Assembly: GCA_001464765.1 (NCBI GenBank)
Contig: LNDV01000012.1
Coordinates: forward strand, 1 to 64,000
Reading direction: 5' to 3'
DNA: 64,000 bases
Source of the DNA: Betaproteobacteria bacterium Ga0077526
GTDB lineage: Bacteria; Pseudomonadota; Gammaproteobacteria; Burkholderiales; Ga0077523
Below the pieces are notes generated by a model, which was not told where the DNA came from, did not search any database, and was given only the letters and a program-made list of their open reading frames with translations. The translations under genes and the position numbers were made by a program. Shown in pieces: positions 37,613 to 47,383 of the stretch (position 1 is the first letter of the stretch; each line of letters begins with the position of its first letter).

Positions 37613-38542
37613 TTGGCCCCGGTGCCCTCGTTGAAAGCCCCCGAATCGAATGCGGTCCTGACCGTCTACTACGACGGCGCGTGCCCCGTGTGCAGCCGCG
37701 AAATTGCGCTCTACCGGAGGCAGCCCGGTGCCGACGCCTGCGCCTGGGTCGACGCCTCGTCGTGTGACGGCATAGCGCTGGGCCCCGATCTGGATGCGCC
37801 GACCGCGCTGGCCCGCATGCACGTCCGGCGGGCCGATGGCTCTCTGGTGGGCGGCGCGCGGGCCTTCATCACGCTCTGGCAGTCGATGCCGAGGACGCGG
37901 TTGCTCGGGCGCCTCGCTGCCATTCCGCCTCTACCCTGGCTCCTCGAAGCGGGTTATCGGACGTTCCTCGCAGTGCGGCCCCTATGGCGGGCGAGGAGTC
38001 CGTCGGCCGACTCGCCCGTGACGCCGGCGCTTCGAGCCGAGTTGCGCAGTGACCACGCCGGAGAGACGGGCGCCGTCTGCATCTACCGGGGCATCCTGGC
38101 AGTGACACGCGTTGAGGCCGTCCGCGCGTTTGCGCTGCGCCACCTCGGCACGGAGCAGTCACACCTCGAACAGATCGAGACGTGGCTGCCGCCGCAACAA
38201 CGGAGCCGCCTGCTTCCGGCGTGGCGCCTTGCGGGCTGGCTGACGGGCGCGATTCCCGCGCTCTTCGGCGCCCGCGCCGTGTTCGGAACCATCGAGTCGG
38301 TGGAGACCTTCGTGGACCGCCACTACGCGCAGCAGCTGGATCTCATCGACGCCCTCCCGCCGGACCCGACCCGTGCCGAATTGCGAGCCGTGCTCCTCGC
38401 CTGTCAGACGGATGAACTTGCGCATCGCGACGAGGCCGCCATGCTGGGAGGCCGCGAACCGCCTTCGGGTCTGCTGAAGCTGTGGTGCGCGATCGTCGGG
38501 TCGGGGTCGGCCGCGGCGGTGACTCTCGCGCGGCGACTCTGA
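37613..38542 (+). CDS. DCC-domain thiol protein fused to a Coq7-type di-iron hydroxylase
   Basis: 309 aa if the TTG at 37613 is used (an AGGAG lies 15 nt upstream; GTG 37622 is an alternative). Residues about 15-125 are a DCC domain (DUF393) with the active motif 'YYDGACPVCSREI' (Cys24, Cys27). Residues about 138-309 are Coq7/DMQ hydroxylase: ligands Glu151 ('HAGETGA'), Glu181-x2-His184 ('EQSH'), Glu228/231 ('ESVETF') and Glu268-x2-His271 ('ELAH'). Coq7 hydroxylates demethoxyubiquinone, the penultimate ubiquinone step. All ligands are present, so activity is expected. The fused DCC domain may serve as an electron or thiol partner; that is inference. Confidence 0.88.
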   Translation: MAPVPSLKAPESNAVLTVYYDGACPVCSREIALYRRQPGADACAWVDASSCDGIALGPDLDAPTALARMHVRRADGSLVGGARAFITLWQSMPRTRLLGRLAAIPPLPWLLEAGYRTFLAVRPLWRARSPSADSPVTPALRAELRSDHAGETGAVCIYRGILAVTRVEAVRAFALRHLGTEQSHLEQIETWLPPQQRSRLLPAWRLAGWLTGAIPALFGARAVFGTIESVETFVDRHYAQQLDLIDALPPDPTRAELRAVLLACQTDELAHRDEAAMLGGREPPSGLLKLWCAIVGSGSAAAVTLARRL

Positions 38543-38563
38543 AGCCGGATCCGTTCGCGATCT

Positions 38564-39427
38564 TCAGTCCGGCCCGTAGGGTTCGCCCCCGGTCAGTCGG
38601 GTCATCCAGAACACGCACAGAATGCCCAGGATGAAGCCGGCAATCGGCACGATCGTGAGCGTCAGCGTGCCCGCCCCAGCCTCGACCAGTCGGACCATGT
38701 CGATGACCGCAAAGTCATAGAGTGCGTGCGCGATCATGGGCAGCAGCAGCGATCGCGTGGCCAATGCGCCGAGCAGGAACACCGATCCCAGCAGAAAGGT
38801 GGAGACCAACTGGATCAGTGCCAGGTGCGGCGGCACGCCACCCGCGATGTTGAGGAGATGGAAGGCCGAGAACGCCGCGAGGGCGGCGAACGCCCCGCGC
38901 CGTCGACCCCACCAGCGCACGAAGGCCACCAGCAGGAAGCCTCGGAAGATCCACTCCTCGTTAAACCCCACGAATGCCGTCGTTCTGAGCACCAGGAGCG
39001 ACTGCCCGTCGCTCCCGTCGGGAACGGCCGGGACTGTCAGACGGGCGGCAGCCCAGGCGCCGACGGCGCCAAGGGCCAGCACGTACATCGGCATCGCTCT
39101 GACAGCGAGCAGGTTTTCCGGAAGCCGCAGGCCGATGCGCCCGGCGGGCAGAAGCAGCGCGGTCACAACGATCAGCAGGCCCGTGACGATGAGTTCCGTC
39201 TTCAGGTAGTCGATCACGAACCGGGAGTCGCCGTACCCGTAGGGCGAGAGGATTTCACCGGCGAGGAATATCGCCATCAGGACGAGCCAGAGCGAGGCCA
39301 CCAAGAGGCGGTTGTCGAGGCGGGAGATGCGGTCGGTGGGCACGGTAGGGGCGCTTCTCGCAGGCAATGGGCGTGGGGGGTGACGGCGTCCCCGCGGGAC
39401 AGTCGACGGGGGGAATGGTAGCGTCAT
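38564..39427 (-). CDS. CPBP (CAAX-like) intramembrane metalloprotease
   Basis: 287 aa from ATG 39427; GTG at residue 29 ('VPTDRISRLDNR') is an alternative. The frame stays open far upstream to 41305 on the opposite strand of mscS, which is not coding. Several membrane helices frame the motifs 'EEWIFRG' (EExxxR), 'FHLLN' (FxxxN/B-like) and 'HALYDFAVI' (HxxxD/N). These are the metal-binding residues of the Abi/CPBP family. Roles range from prenyl-protein processing to bacteriocin self-immunity; no target is evident. It is tail-to-tail with the Coq7 fusion (21-bp gap). Confidence 0.85.
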   Translation of the reverse strand: MTLPFPPSTVPRGRRHPPRPLPARSAPTVPTDRISRLDNRLLVASLWLVLMAIFLAGEILSPYGYGDSRFVIDYLKTELIVTGLLIVVTALLLPAGRIGLRLPENLLAVRAMPMYVLALGAVGAWAAARLTVPAVPDGSDGQSLLVLRTTAFVGFNEEWIFRGFLLVAFVRWWGRRRGAFAALAAFSAFHLLNIAGGVPPHLALIQLVSTFLLGSVFLLGALATRSLLLPMIAHALYDFAVIDMVRLVEAGAGTLTLTIVPIAGFILGILCVFWMTRLTGGEPYGPD

Positions 39428-39496
39428 CGACGTCCGGGGAGGCAAAGCGCCGTTTGCGAGTGAATCGTTGCGCCACTTCTGGACGGCGCCGATCAG

Positions 39497-41236
39497 ATGC
39501 GGCACGCTCGGCGGATCGAGGCCATTGCCCTTCCGGGAGAGGAAGCGTTGCACACCGTGACCAGGCATTACCCGCAGTGGGTCGGATGGATGCTGGCGAC
39601 GTTTGTGCTGGCCATCGCGTTCGCCGGTTCGTCTGCACGGGCCGATGAAGCCCAGGCGGGTTCGGCCGGCGATGCCACCGCAGGCTCGCCGGTCAGGGAA
39701 GAGGGCCTGTCCCTGCACAACCGCCGCATCGTCACCTTCCGCGCCGCGCGCGCCGGCATCACACCGGCCGAGCGGGCGGAGGCTGCCAGACGCGTGCTGG
39801 AGAGCACGGTCGCCGGGAACGGGCCCGGCACCGTGACCCGCTCCGCGGAAGCCGACTCTTTCCTGTTCCACGTGGACGGGACCCCGGTCTTCTTCCTCGT
39901 CACCGAGGACCTCGCCGGCCCGCGCACCGGTGCGGCGCTGGAGGTGTATGCGCGTCAGGTCGAACTGCGTCTCGGCACGGCGTTGCGCGAAGCGCGCGAG
40001 ATGTCCGACCCGCGGCAGTTCGCGATCGGTGGTGCATACGCGGCGGGTGCCACGGTGCTGGCCTTCGTCGTGCTGCGACTTCTGTTCGCCTTGCGGCGCA
40101 GGGTACTGGCCGGACTGGCGAACAGACTCCAGCAGATACAGGACGCGGAATCCGCCACGGTGCTCGTGACCACGTACGTGGACCACGCCCGGACCGGCGC
40201 TCGGCTGCTCGCGTCCCTGGTTACGTGGGGGGTGACGCTGCTCATCCTCGACCTCTGGGCAACGTTCGTCCTGCGGCAGTTCGCCTATACCCGGCCCTGG
40301 GGTGAGCAGTCGACGCGGTGGCTCCTCGACGTGTTCAAGGATCTGGCAGTCTCGGCGGCGGGCGCCGTGCCCGGACTCCTCACGGCCGTGCTGATCTTCG
40401 CCATCGCGCGCCTCGCGACCCGCGCCAACAGTCTGTTCATGGAACGGGTCGAAAGCGGCGGAGTGCAGGTCGGCTGGCTGGACCGCGATACCGCCGGCCC
40501 GACGCGCCGTCTGGGCAATGCCGCGGTGTGGCTCTTTGCCGTCGCCATGGCGTATCCCTATCTCCCCGGGGCCAACAGCGAGGCATTCAAGGGCGTCACG
40601 GTGCTGGCGGGACTCATGATCTCCCTGGGCGCCTCGGGCATCGTCGGTCAGGCGATGGCGGGGTTCAGTCTGATGTACGCGCGCTCGCTGCGTGTCGGCG
40701 AGTACGTGAAGATCGGCGAGACGGAGGGCACCGTGGTCCAGCTCGGGATGTTCGCGACCAAGGTACACACCGGCATGGGGGAGGAAGTGAGCGTGCCGAA
40801 TGCGGTGGTGTTCAGCCAGCCGGTGCGCAATTTCTCGCGGCTCGTGCACGACGGGCAGTTCATGCTGCACACGGTCGTCACGATCGGATACTCGACGCCC
40901 TGGCGGCAGGTGCAGGCCATGCTGCTCGAGGCCGCCAGACGGACCCCGGGGGTCGCACAGACCCCGGCACCGTTCGTCGTGCAGACCGCGCTTTCCGATT
41001 TCTACGTGGAGTACCGGCTCTGTGCGCAGGGCAACAAGAGCGCGCCGCGGCGCCGGTCGGAAGCCCTGAACGAACTGCATGCCAACATCCAGGATGTGTT
41101 CAACGAGAACGATGTGCAGATCATGTCGCCGCACTATCGGTCCGATACGCCGCAGCCGCAGGTCGTACCGCCCGAGCAGTGGAATCCCGGGCTGGCACCG
41201 GCGGCCACTGTGCCTGTGACCGAACGCCGGGGCTGA
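39497..41236 (+). CDS. MscS-family mechanosensitive channel with periplasmic N-terminal domain
   Basis: 579 aa from ATG 39497; a TTG at 39548 with GAGAGGA just upstream is a likelier start (562 aa) because the signal peptide follows it ('LATFVLAIAFAGSSARADE'). A periplasmic domain of about 120 residues precedes four or more helices. The pore helix is well conserved: 'GASGIVGQAMAGFSLMYARS', followed by the MscS beta domain 'VGEYVKIGETEGTVVQLG' and 'VSVPNAVVFSQPVRNFSR'. It would gate on membrane tension and protect against hypo-osmotic shock. Confidence 0.88.
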   Translation: MRHARRIEAIALPGEEALHTVTRHYPQWVGWMLATFVLAIAFAGSSARADEAQAGSAGDATAGSPVREEGLSLHNRRIVTFRAARAGITPAERAEAARRVLESTVAGNGPGTVTRSAEADSFLFHVDGTPVFFLVTEDLAGPRTGAALEVYARQVELRLGTALREAREMSDPRQFAIGGAYAAGATVLAFVVLRLLFALRRRVLAGLANRLQQIQDAESATVLVTTYVDHARTGARLLASLVTWGVTLLILDLWATFVLRQFAYTRPWGEQSTRWLLDVFKDLAVSAAGAVPGLLTAVLIFAIARLATRANSLFMERVESGGVQVGWLDRDTAGPTRRLGNAAVWLFAVAMAYPYLPGANSEAFKGVTVLAGLMISLGASGIVGQAMAGFSLMYARSLRVGEYVKIGETEGTVVQLGMFATKVHTGMGEEVSVPNAVVFSQPVRNFSRLVHDGQFMLHTVVTIGYSTPWRQVQAMLLEAARRTPGVAQTPAPFVVQTALSDFYVEYRLCAQGNKSAPRRRSEALNELHANIQDVFNENDVQIMSPHYRSDTPQPQVVPPEQWNPGLAPAATVPVTERRG

Positions 41237-41387
41237 TCCCGGTCGCAGGCGTTGTGGCACAGTCCTTGGATGCCGCAGGAGCATTCGGTCTCCCGGTCGC
41301 TGCAACGCGGGTGCGGTTCTCCGCGAAGGTGCCGTCCGCGTTCACCAGCGCACCACGACCGGGCACCGATGTCATTGCGGGAGTCCC

Positions 41388-42428
41388 ATGTCCTCCGTCT
41401 TGCCCATTCCCTTCGGTCCCGAGGCCTACCGGTCCGAGGCAGTGTTCGAAGCCGAGCGCTCGGCCATCTTCGAACGTGAACCGGTTCCGGTCTGCCGGGT
41501 GGAGTCTCTCGCGGAGGCCGGCGCGTTTGTCGCGGGCTCCGTCGCGGGCGAACCGCTCGTGGTCCTTCGGACGGCGAGCGGTGCCATCGTCGCGCTGTCG
41601 AATGTGTGCCGTCATCGCTACGCCACCATGCTCGAGGGGCAGGGTTGCGCCGCGTCGATCGTCTGTCCCTACCATCGCTGGACGTACGACCTCGACGGCC
41701 GTCTGATCGGTGCAGCCTTTATGGAAGGCGCAGACGGCTTCCGCGCGTCGGACGTCGCTCTCCATCACTTTCATGCCGAGGTCTGGAACGGGTGGGTGTT
41801 CGTCTCGCTCCATGCGCCGGTGACGCCGCTCGCAAGTCGATTGGCAGCCCTGGCGGAGGCTCTCGCGGAGCATCGGCTGGCCGACTGGCGGGCGGTCCGG
41901 ACGATCGATTTTCCCTCCGACTGCAACTGGAAGGCGATGGTGGAGGGCTTCATCGAGTCCTATCACCACATGGGGGTGCACGCGACGACGCTGGAGCCGT
42001 TCTGGCATGCGCACGAAAGCTTCGTGTCTCATGCCGACGGCGAGTACCTCGAACTTCGCCATCCGATGCACGAGGAGCAAGGCACGTTCGCCGTCTACCT
42101 CGGACTGCCGCTGTTTCTCCTCGCGATCGTGGAGCCGCGGCGTGCCGCCTACTGGTACGAGGTGCAGATCGAACGCCATGACCGCATCGTCGTGCGCGTG
42201 CACGTGATGCTCCCTCCGGAAATCGCGGATTCGGCCGAGGCCGCGACCGAGGCTGCCGAGAGCATCGTCGCCATCCACAGCGAGGACCAGCGGATCCTGC
42301 GGAACGTCCAGGCCGGTGTTGCCAGCCGGTTCACGCAGCCGACGGCGCTCTCACCGCTGGAGGCCGGCGTCGCGGGATTCCAGCGCTACGTACGCGCGCG
42401 GCTGGAGGCGCACGTGCGGCAGGCGTGA
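41388..42428 (+). CDS. Rieske-type aromatic ring-hydroxylating oxygenase, alpha subunit-like
   Basis: 346 aa. Rieske [2Fe-2S] ligands: Cys74-x-His76 ('CRHR') and Cys93-x2-His96 ('CPYH'). Mononuclear iron site: His192 and His197 in 'ESYHHMGVH' with a distal Asp/Glu. The protein is short and has no beta subunit or reductase gene beside it, which fits the single-subunit Rieske oxygenases that act on choline-like, carnitine-like or O-demethylation substrates. It ends 14 bp before the convergent TetR gene. The substrate is unknown. Confidence 0.9.
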   Translation: MSSVLPIPFGPEAYRSEAVFEAERSAIFEREPVPVCRVESLAEAGAFVAGSVAGEPLVVLRTASGAIVALSNVCRHRYATMLEGQGCAASIVCPYHRWTYDLDGRLIGAAFMEGADGFRASDVALHHFHAEVWNGWVFVSLHAPVTPLASRLAALAEALAEHRLADWRAVRTIDFPSDCNWKAMVEGFIESYHHMGVHATTLEPFWHAHESFVSHADGEYLELRHPMHEEQGTFAVYLGLPLFLLAIVEPRRAAYWYEVQIERHDRIVVRVHVMLPPEIADSAEAATEAAESIVAIHSEDQRILRNVQAGVASRFTQPTALSPLEAGVAGFQRYVRARLEAHVRQA

Positions 42429-42442
42429 GCACGACATGGCGG

Positions 42443-43105
42443 TCACGCGGGCGGTCCGCGGTGCTTCACGCGAGGGCGGCGCGACGCCGGTGAGGGGTCG
42501 GGAAACATCCGGGCCGCGGCGGCGGCGATGGAGGTTTTCAGCTCTTCCCAGCCGGCATCGCTGGTGACGTCGACGCCACCGAACACGCGCAGCTTGCGGG
42601 ACCGCACCAGGAGGTACTGCACCCCGGCCACCAGCAGCAGCGTGGTGCCACGGAGTTCGGCGTGGGCCGGGTGGTCACGGTCTGTGAACAGGGCTTCCAC
42701 CTCCGTGCCCCACTGTTCCCGCTCGGCTTCCAGGATGGCGGTGAGTTCGTTGCGGTCCACGACTTCCGCGGCGAGGATTTCGAGGGTGAGCGGCCGGGCG
42801 CGCAACGCGGCAATGAAGCGCTCGAAGAAGTGCACGTAGCGCTCCGCGAGCGGCATCGCGAGCACGGCCGCCGGATCGTCGCCGAGCATCTCGCTTGCGG
42901 CGGGCCAGAACCGGCCGCTGGCCCCCCAGGTGCGAAGCAGGTCAGGCAAGCCGCCGAAGTACCGGTAGATGAGCACCTTGTCGACGCCGGCTTCGCGGGC
43001 GATGGCATTGACGCCGATCGCCGCGAAGCCTTCGCGCGCCAGCACCTCGCCTACGGCCGCGAGGATGCGGTCCTCGGTCGCACTGCGGTCTCGGACCCGG
43101 GTCAT
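42443..43105 (-). CDS. TetR-family transcriptional regulator
   Basis: 220 aa. An N-terminal HTH 'ILAAVGEVLAREGFAAIGVNAIAREAGVDKVLIYRYFGG' region (residues 14-51; the recognition part is 'GVDKVLIYRYF') is standard TetR. A ligand-binding helical C-terminal domain follows. It lies 128 bp downstream of the Acg-like nitroreductase gene on the same strand, and a large palindrome just upstream of that gene (44401-44441) is the likely operator. It therefore probably represses its own two-gene unit. The inducer is unknown. Confidence 0.9.
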   Translation of the reverse strand: MTRVRDRSATEDRILAAVGEVLAREGFAAIGVNAIAREAGVDKVLIYRYFGGLPDLLRTWGASGRFWPAASEMLGDDPAAVLAMPLAERYVHFFERFIAALRARPLTLEILAAEVVDRNELTAILEAEREQWGTEVEALFTDRDHPAHAELRGTTLLLVAGVQYLLVRSRKLRVFGGVDVTSDAGWEELKTSIAAAAARMFPDPSPASRRPRVKHRGPPA

Positions 43106-43233
43106 CGCGGAGACAGGAAGTTACCCTCCGACCGGCGCAGGCCGCGGGCATCGTCCGGTATGGTTGCGGGGACAGTCATGGGACGATCATCGCATCGGCA
43201 TGCGATTCGCGCACGTCGCACAGGCGGGGTCGC

Positions 43234-44388
43234 TCAGGCCCGTACGAAGGCATCGAGGTCCCGGCGCGGTGCCGGACCCACGGGCGGTGCGTACCCGAGA
43301 CGGGCCCACATCTGCACTGTGCGCGGGGGTGTCGTCACGCCGAGGGTCTTCCGGATGGCGGCATGCGGCCCGGCCTGTTCCGGGTACTCCTGCAGCGCCT
43401 GCTGCAGCGGCTGCATCGCAATGCCGTGGGCCGTTGCGGCCAGCTGGACGCGGACGTAGGCCCTTCCTGCGGCGATCTGGGTCCGGCGCTGGTTGTCTGC
43501 CGTCGTCATCCAGAGAAACGCCGGTGTGCTCGCGAGCTTCTCTCGGAAATCGTCGATCTGCGAGGTCACGGCGCGATCGTTCGGGCCCGGGGCCTTGCTC
43601 CGGTCGAAGAGCCCCAGACGCGTCAGCCAGACGACCGTCGGATCCGTGAGGGAGAGGCCGTCGCGGTGCTTCGCGATCTCGGTAGCGCCGATGCGAAGCA
43701 CCTTGTAGGACTCGAGCATCGTCCGGGGCGTCGTGAGCTCGATACGCCAGGCGTCCTGCGCGATGGCGCGGTGGGCTCGCAGCGCTTCCCCGTCTGCGGG
43801 GGCCGTGCAGCCGAAATCCACGCCCGGACCGGCCGCCGCCTGCATGGCCGCGCGGGCCGCGTCGGGCACGGTGCGCTCGGGTGCGTAGAGGCTGCGGTTG
43901 GTGTGGCGGTGGAAGATCTGCGCGAAGAGGGGATCGGGCGCCGCGGTGCTGTCCGCAGCCAGGCGCACGCGCGCCACCGGGCGGGCGTCGATCCTGTCCA
44001 TGGTGAACTCGCCTTCCGGAAACAGAGTGACGTCTGCGCGCAGCCCGCGTTCCCGGGCGGCCAGGTCCAGGATTTCGAGGAAGGTGCCGTGACTCATCAT
44101 GATCTGGCGACCGAAGGGGTCCGTCTCCGGGAGCAGCCGATTCAGATCGCAGTAAAGGGCGATCTCGCCGGGTGCGCGCAGATCTACCACCCAGGACTGG
44201 AGATTGTGGGAGTGCGGCGCGAGGATCGCGTGGGCGAGGATCCAGCGGCGGACGTCGCCGGTCGCTTCGGGCGAATGCCAACCCGCGATGGCCTCTTCGG
44301 GCATGGAGCCGGAGCAGCCGGCGAGGGGCAGAGAGGCGGCAGCAATGGTGCCACCCCCGAGTACACGGAGGAAACGGCGGCGGTTCAT
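43234..44388 (-). CDS. Acg-family nitroreductase-like flavoprotein, exported
   Basis: 384 aa from ATG 44388 (MNRRRFLRV); an upstream ATG at 44430 lies inside the operator palindrome and is unlikely. It carries a Tat signal 'NRRRFLRVLGGG' and a lipobox-like 'LAGCS', so the protein is exported and perhaps lipidated. The body matches Acg-type nitroreductase homologues (as in Mycobacterium Rv2032): 'APHSHNLQSWVV' near the N terminus and two degenerate nitroreductase halves. Family members bind FMN but often lack ordinary nitroreductase activity; some store or sequester flavin. Co-directional with the TetR gene. Confidence 0.78.
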   Translation of the reverse strand: MNRRRFLRVLGGGTIAAASLPLAGCSGSMPEEAIAGWHSPEATGDVRRWILAHAILAPHSHNLQSWVVDLRAPGEIALYCDLNRLLPETDPFGRQIMMSHGTFLEILDLAARERGLRADVTLFPEGEFTMDRIDARPVARVRLAADSTAAPDPLFAQIFHRHTNRSLYAPERTVPDAARAAMQAAAGPGVDFGCTAPADGEALRAHRAIAQDAWRIELTTPRTMLESYKVLRIGATEIAKHRDGLSLTDPTVVWLTRLGLFDRSKAPGPNDRAVTSQIDDFREKLASTPAFLWMTTADNQRRTQIAAGRAYVRVQLAATAHGIAMQPLQQALQEYPEQAGPHAAIRKTLGVTTPPRTVQMWARLGYAPPVGPAPRRDLDAFVRA

Positions 44389-44400
44389 GGCGTTCTCGAT

Positions 44401-44441
44401 GTCACTGGAAGGTGACTGAAGAATAGTCACCTGTCAGTGAC
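44401..44441. promoter_or_regulatory. 41-bp nested palindrome, likely TetR operator
   Basis: The inner arms AGGTGACT (44410-44417) and AGTCACCT (44425-44432) flank a 7-bp spacer, and the outer arms GTCACTG (44401-44407) and CAGTGAC (44435-44441) share the same centre (44421). All are perfect. It ends 13 bp from the Acg-like start codon on the minus strand, so binding there would block transcription of the flavoprotein/TetR unit. The double-dyad shape suits a TetR dimer pair. Confidence 0.7.
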
Positions 44442-44501
44442 TTCGCAAGTCGAAAGAGCCACGGCCTGTCGAACGGGAACGTTTGGAGGCTTCCCGCGTG
44501 A

Positions 44502-46021
<1,520 letters not shown>

Positions 46022-46072
46022 GGCGGACGCGGCTCCCGTTTCGTTCCATCACCAAAACACGGAAGTTTCATC

Positions 46073-46813
46073 ATGCGATTGAAGGGAAAGGTGTCGATCA
46101 TCACGGGTGCCGGGCGCGGCATCGGCCAGGCAACGGCGCTGAAGTTCGCCCGGGAGGGCGCGAGCGTCGTCGTGTGTGACGTGACGCAGGCGGCGGTCGA
46201 CGAGACCGTGGCTGCCGTCCAGGCCGAGGGCGGTGTGGCGGTCGGATTTGTCGTGGACGTCACCAAGCGGCCGCAGATCGACGCCATGGTGCAGGCGGTC
46301 ATGGCGCAGTTCGGGCGGATCGACACGCTCGTCAACAACGCCGGTATCGTCATGGATGCCCAGCTGCGGAAGATGTCCGACGCCGCCTTCGACCGGGTGA
46401 TCGACGTCAACCTGAAGGGGACCTACAACTGCGCCCGCGCCGTGGTGGAGATCATGGTGGAGCAGGGCGGCGGGGTGATCCTGAACGCGTCCTCCATCGT
46501 CGGACTCTCGGGGAACTTCGGGCAGACGAACTACGCGGCCAGCAAGTTCGGGGTGATCGGCTTCGTGAAGACCTGGGCACGGGAACTGGGCCGCAAGGGC
46601 ATCCGCGCCAACGCCGTGTGCCCTGGATTCATCGAAACGCCGATCCTCGACACCGTTCCGGAAAAAGTCCTGGAGGGCATGCGGGCACGCGTTCCCATGG
46701 GCCGCCTCGGGAAGCCGGAGGATATCGCCAACGTGTACGCGTTCCTGGCCTCGGACGAAGCCGAGTACATCAACGGCGCGGTGATCGAGGTGAGCGGCGG
46801 CGCCACGCTCTGA
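46073..46813 (+). CDS. Short-chain dehydrogenase/3-oxoacyl-ACP reductase-like (FabG family)
   Basis: 246 aa. Cofactor site '[13 protein letters not shown]', 'VVDVTKR', 'NNAGI', catalytic Ser in 'NASSIVG', and 'YAASK' (Tyr-x3-Lys), ending with the FabG-type '[12 protein letters not shown]'. The RNR-type residues suggest NADPH use, but the substrate (acyl-ACP, acetoacetyl-CoA for PHB, or other ketone) cannot be fixed. It lies just upstream of the puc operon but is separated from it by the 177-bp puc control region, so it is likely independent. Confidence 0.88.
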   Translation: MRLKGKVSIITGAGRGIGQATALKFAREGASVVVCDVTQAAVDETVAAVQAEGGVAVGFVVDVTKRPQIDAMVQAVMAQFGRIDTLVNNAGIVMDAQLRKMSDAAFDRVIDVNLKGTYNCARAVVEIMVEQGGGVILNASSIVGLSGNFGQTNYAASKFGVIGFVKTWARELGRKGIRANAVCPGFIETPILDTVPEKVLEGMRARVPMGRLGKPEDIANVYAFLASDEAEYINGAVIEVSGGATL

Positions 46814-46842
46814 CCCGCCGGGCGCCTTGATCCGAAATGGTC

Positions 46843-46901
46843 TGTCCAGGTTGGACAAGGTGTCATGTTTTCTTGACATTAACTCATGTAAGGTCTAACT
46901 T
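46843..46901 (+). promoter_or_regulatory. puc promoter with PpsR/CrtJ-type sites
   Basis: A perfect TGT-N12-ACA box, the PpsR/CrtJ consensus, lies at 46861-46878. A perfect sigma-70 -35 TTGACA (46873-46878) overlaps its right half, and TAACTT (46896-46901) follows at 17 bp as a weak -10. A second palindrome TGTCC-AGGTT-GGACA (46843-46857) stands just upstream. Binding of a repressor to the box would cover the -35, as in known photosynthesis-gene promoters. Transcription would start about 83 nt before pucB. Confidence 0.7.
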
Positions 46902-46990
46902 ACTCAGCGCGGCACCGAGGATGTGGTACGCCTGATGCCGGACCTGCGTGCGGGTCATGCACGTATCTCAGAACCCTTACAGGAGGGCAC

Positions 46991-47149
46991 ATGGCAAGCA
47001 AAGATGAAAACAGGGTCTGGCCTACAGGGCTGACCGAAGCGGAGTCGGAGGAGTTGCATTCCAAACTCATCCAGGGGACTCAGATCTTCGGTCTGTTCTC
47101 TGCGTTGGCCCATTTGCTGGCGGCCATTTATTCGCCGTGGCTTGGTTGA
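46991..47149 (+). CDS. pucB: Light-harvesting 2 beta chain
   Basis: 52 aa, preceded by AGGAGGG (46981-46987). The sequence runs 'VWPTGLTEAESEELHSKLIQ' then a single membrane helix ending 'HLLAAIYSPWLG'. His41 ('ALAHLLA') is the ligand of the ring bacteriochlorophyll and His23 ('EELHSKL') is the conserved His nearer the cytoplasmic face. The short N terminus and the 'SPWLG' end match Rubrivivax-type PucB. It assembles with PucA into the ring of the peripheral antenna in the intracytoplasmic membrane. Confidence 0.93.
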   Translation: MASKDENRVWPTGLTEAESEELHSKLIQGTQIFGLFSALAHLLAAIYSPWLG

Positions 47150-47169
47150 GCTGATCACGGAGAAATCAA

Positions 47170-47382
47170 ATGATCTACGGAAAGATCTGGTGTGTAGTCA
47201 AGCCGTCGGTTGGCCTGCCGCTGTTCCTGGGCGGCGTCGCCCTTACATCCCTTACCGTGCATTTCGCGGTATTGAATAACACGTCCTGGTTCAAGGGCTT
47301 CATGGAAGGCCCCGCGAAGGTGGCAGCAGTGTCCGCCGACGCGAGTTCCCCTCCACCCGAGGCTCCGGCTGCGAAGAAGTAA
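47170..47382 (+). CDS. pucA: Light-harvesting 2 alpha chain with blue-shift residues
   Basis: 70 aa, 20 bp after pucB. 'MIYGKIWCVVKPSVGLPLFL' is the standard N-terminal surface and helix start; His31 in 'TVHFAVL' binds bacteriochlorophyll. At positions 44 and 45 (His +13, +14), where B800-850 alpha chains carry Tyr-Trp or Tyr-Tyr, the residues are Phe44-Met45. Those residues cannot H-bond the acetyl groups, a change linked in other purple bacteria to B800-820 or low-light complexes. The Ala/Pro-rich tail 'SSPPPEAPAAKK' is like that of Rubrivivax gelatinosus PucA. A hairpin follows the stop. Confidence 0.93.
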   Translation: MIYGKIWCVVKPSVGLPLFLGGVALTSLTVHFAVLNNTSWFKGFMEGPAKVAAVSADASSPPPEAPAAKK

Positions 47383-47383
47383 G

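Noticed and set aside
39428-41305. Minus-strand extension of the CPBP protease to 913 aa
   Set aside because: The added 626 residues are the antisense of mscS, rich in Arg, His and Gln, and carry no domain.
44389-44430. Earlier start for the Acg-like flavoprotein
   Set aside because: It would place the start in the operator palindrome and push the Tat signal 14 residues inward.
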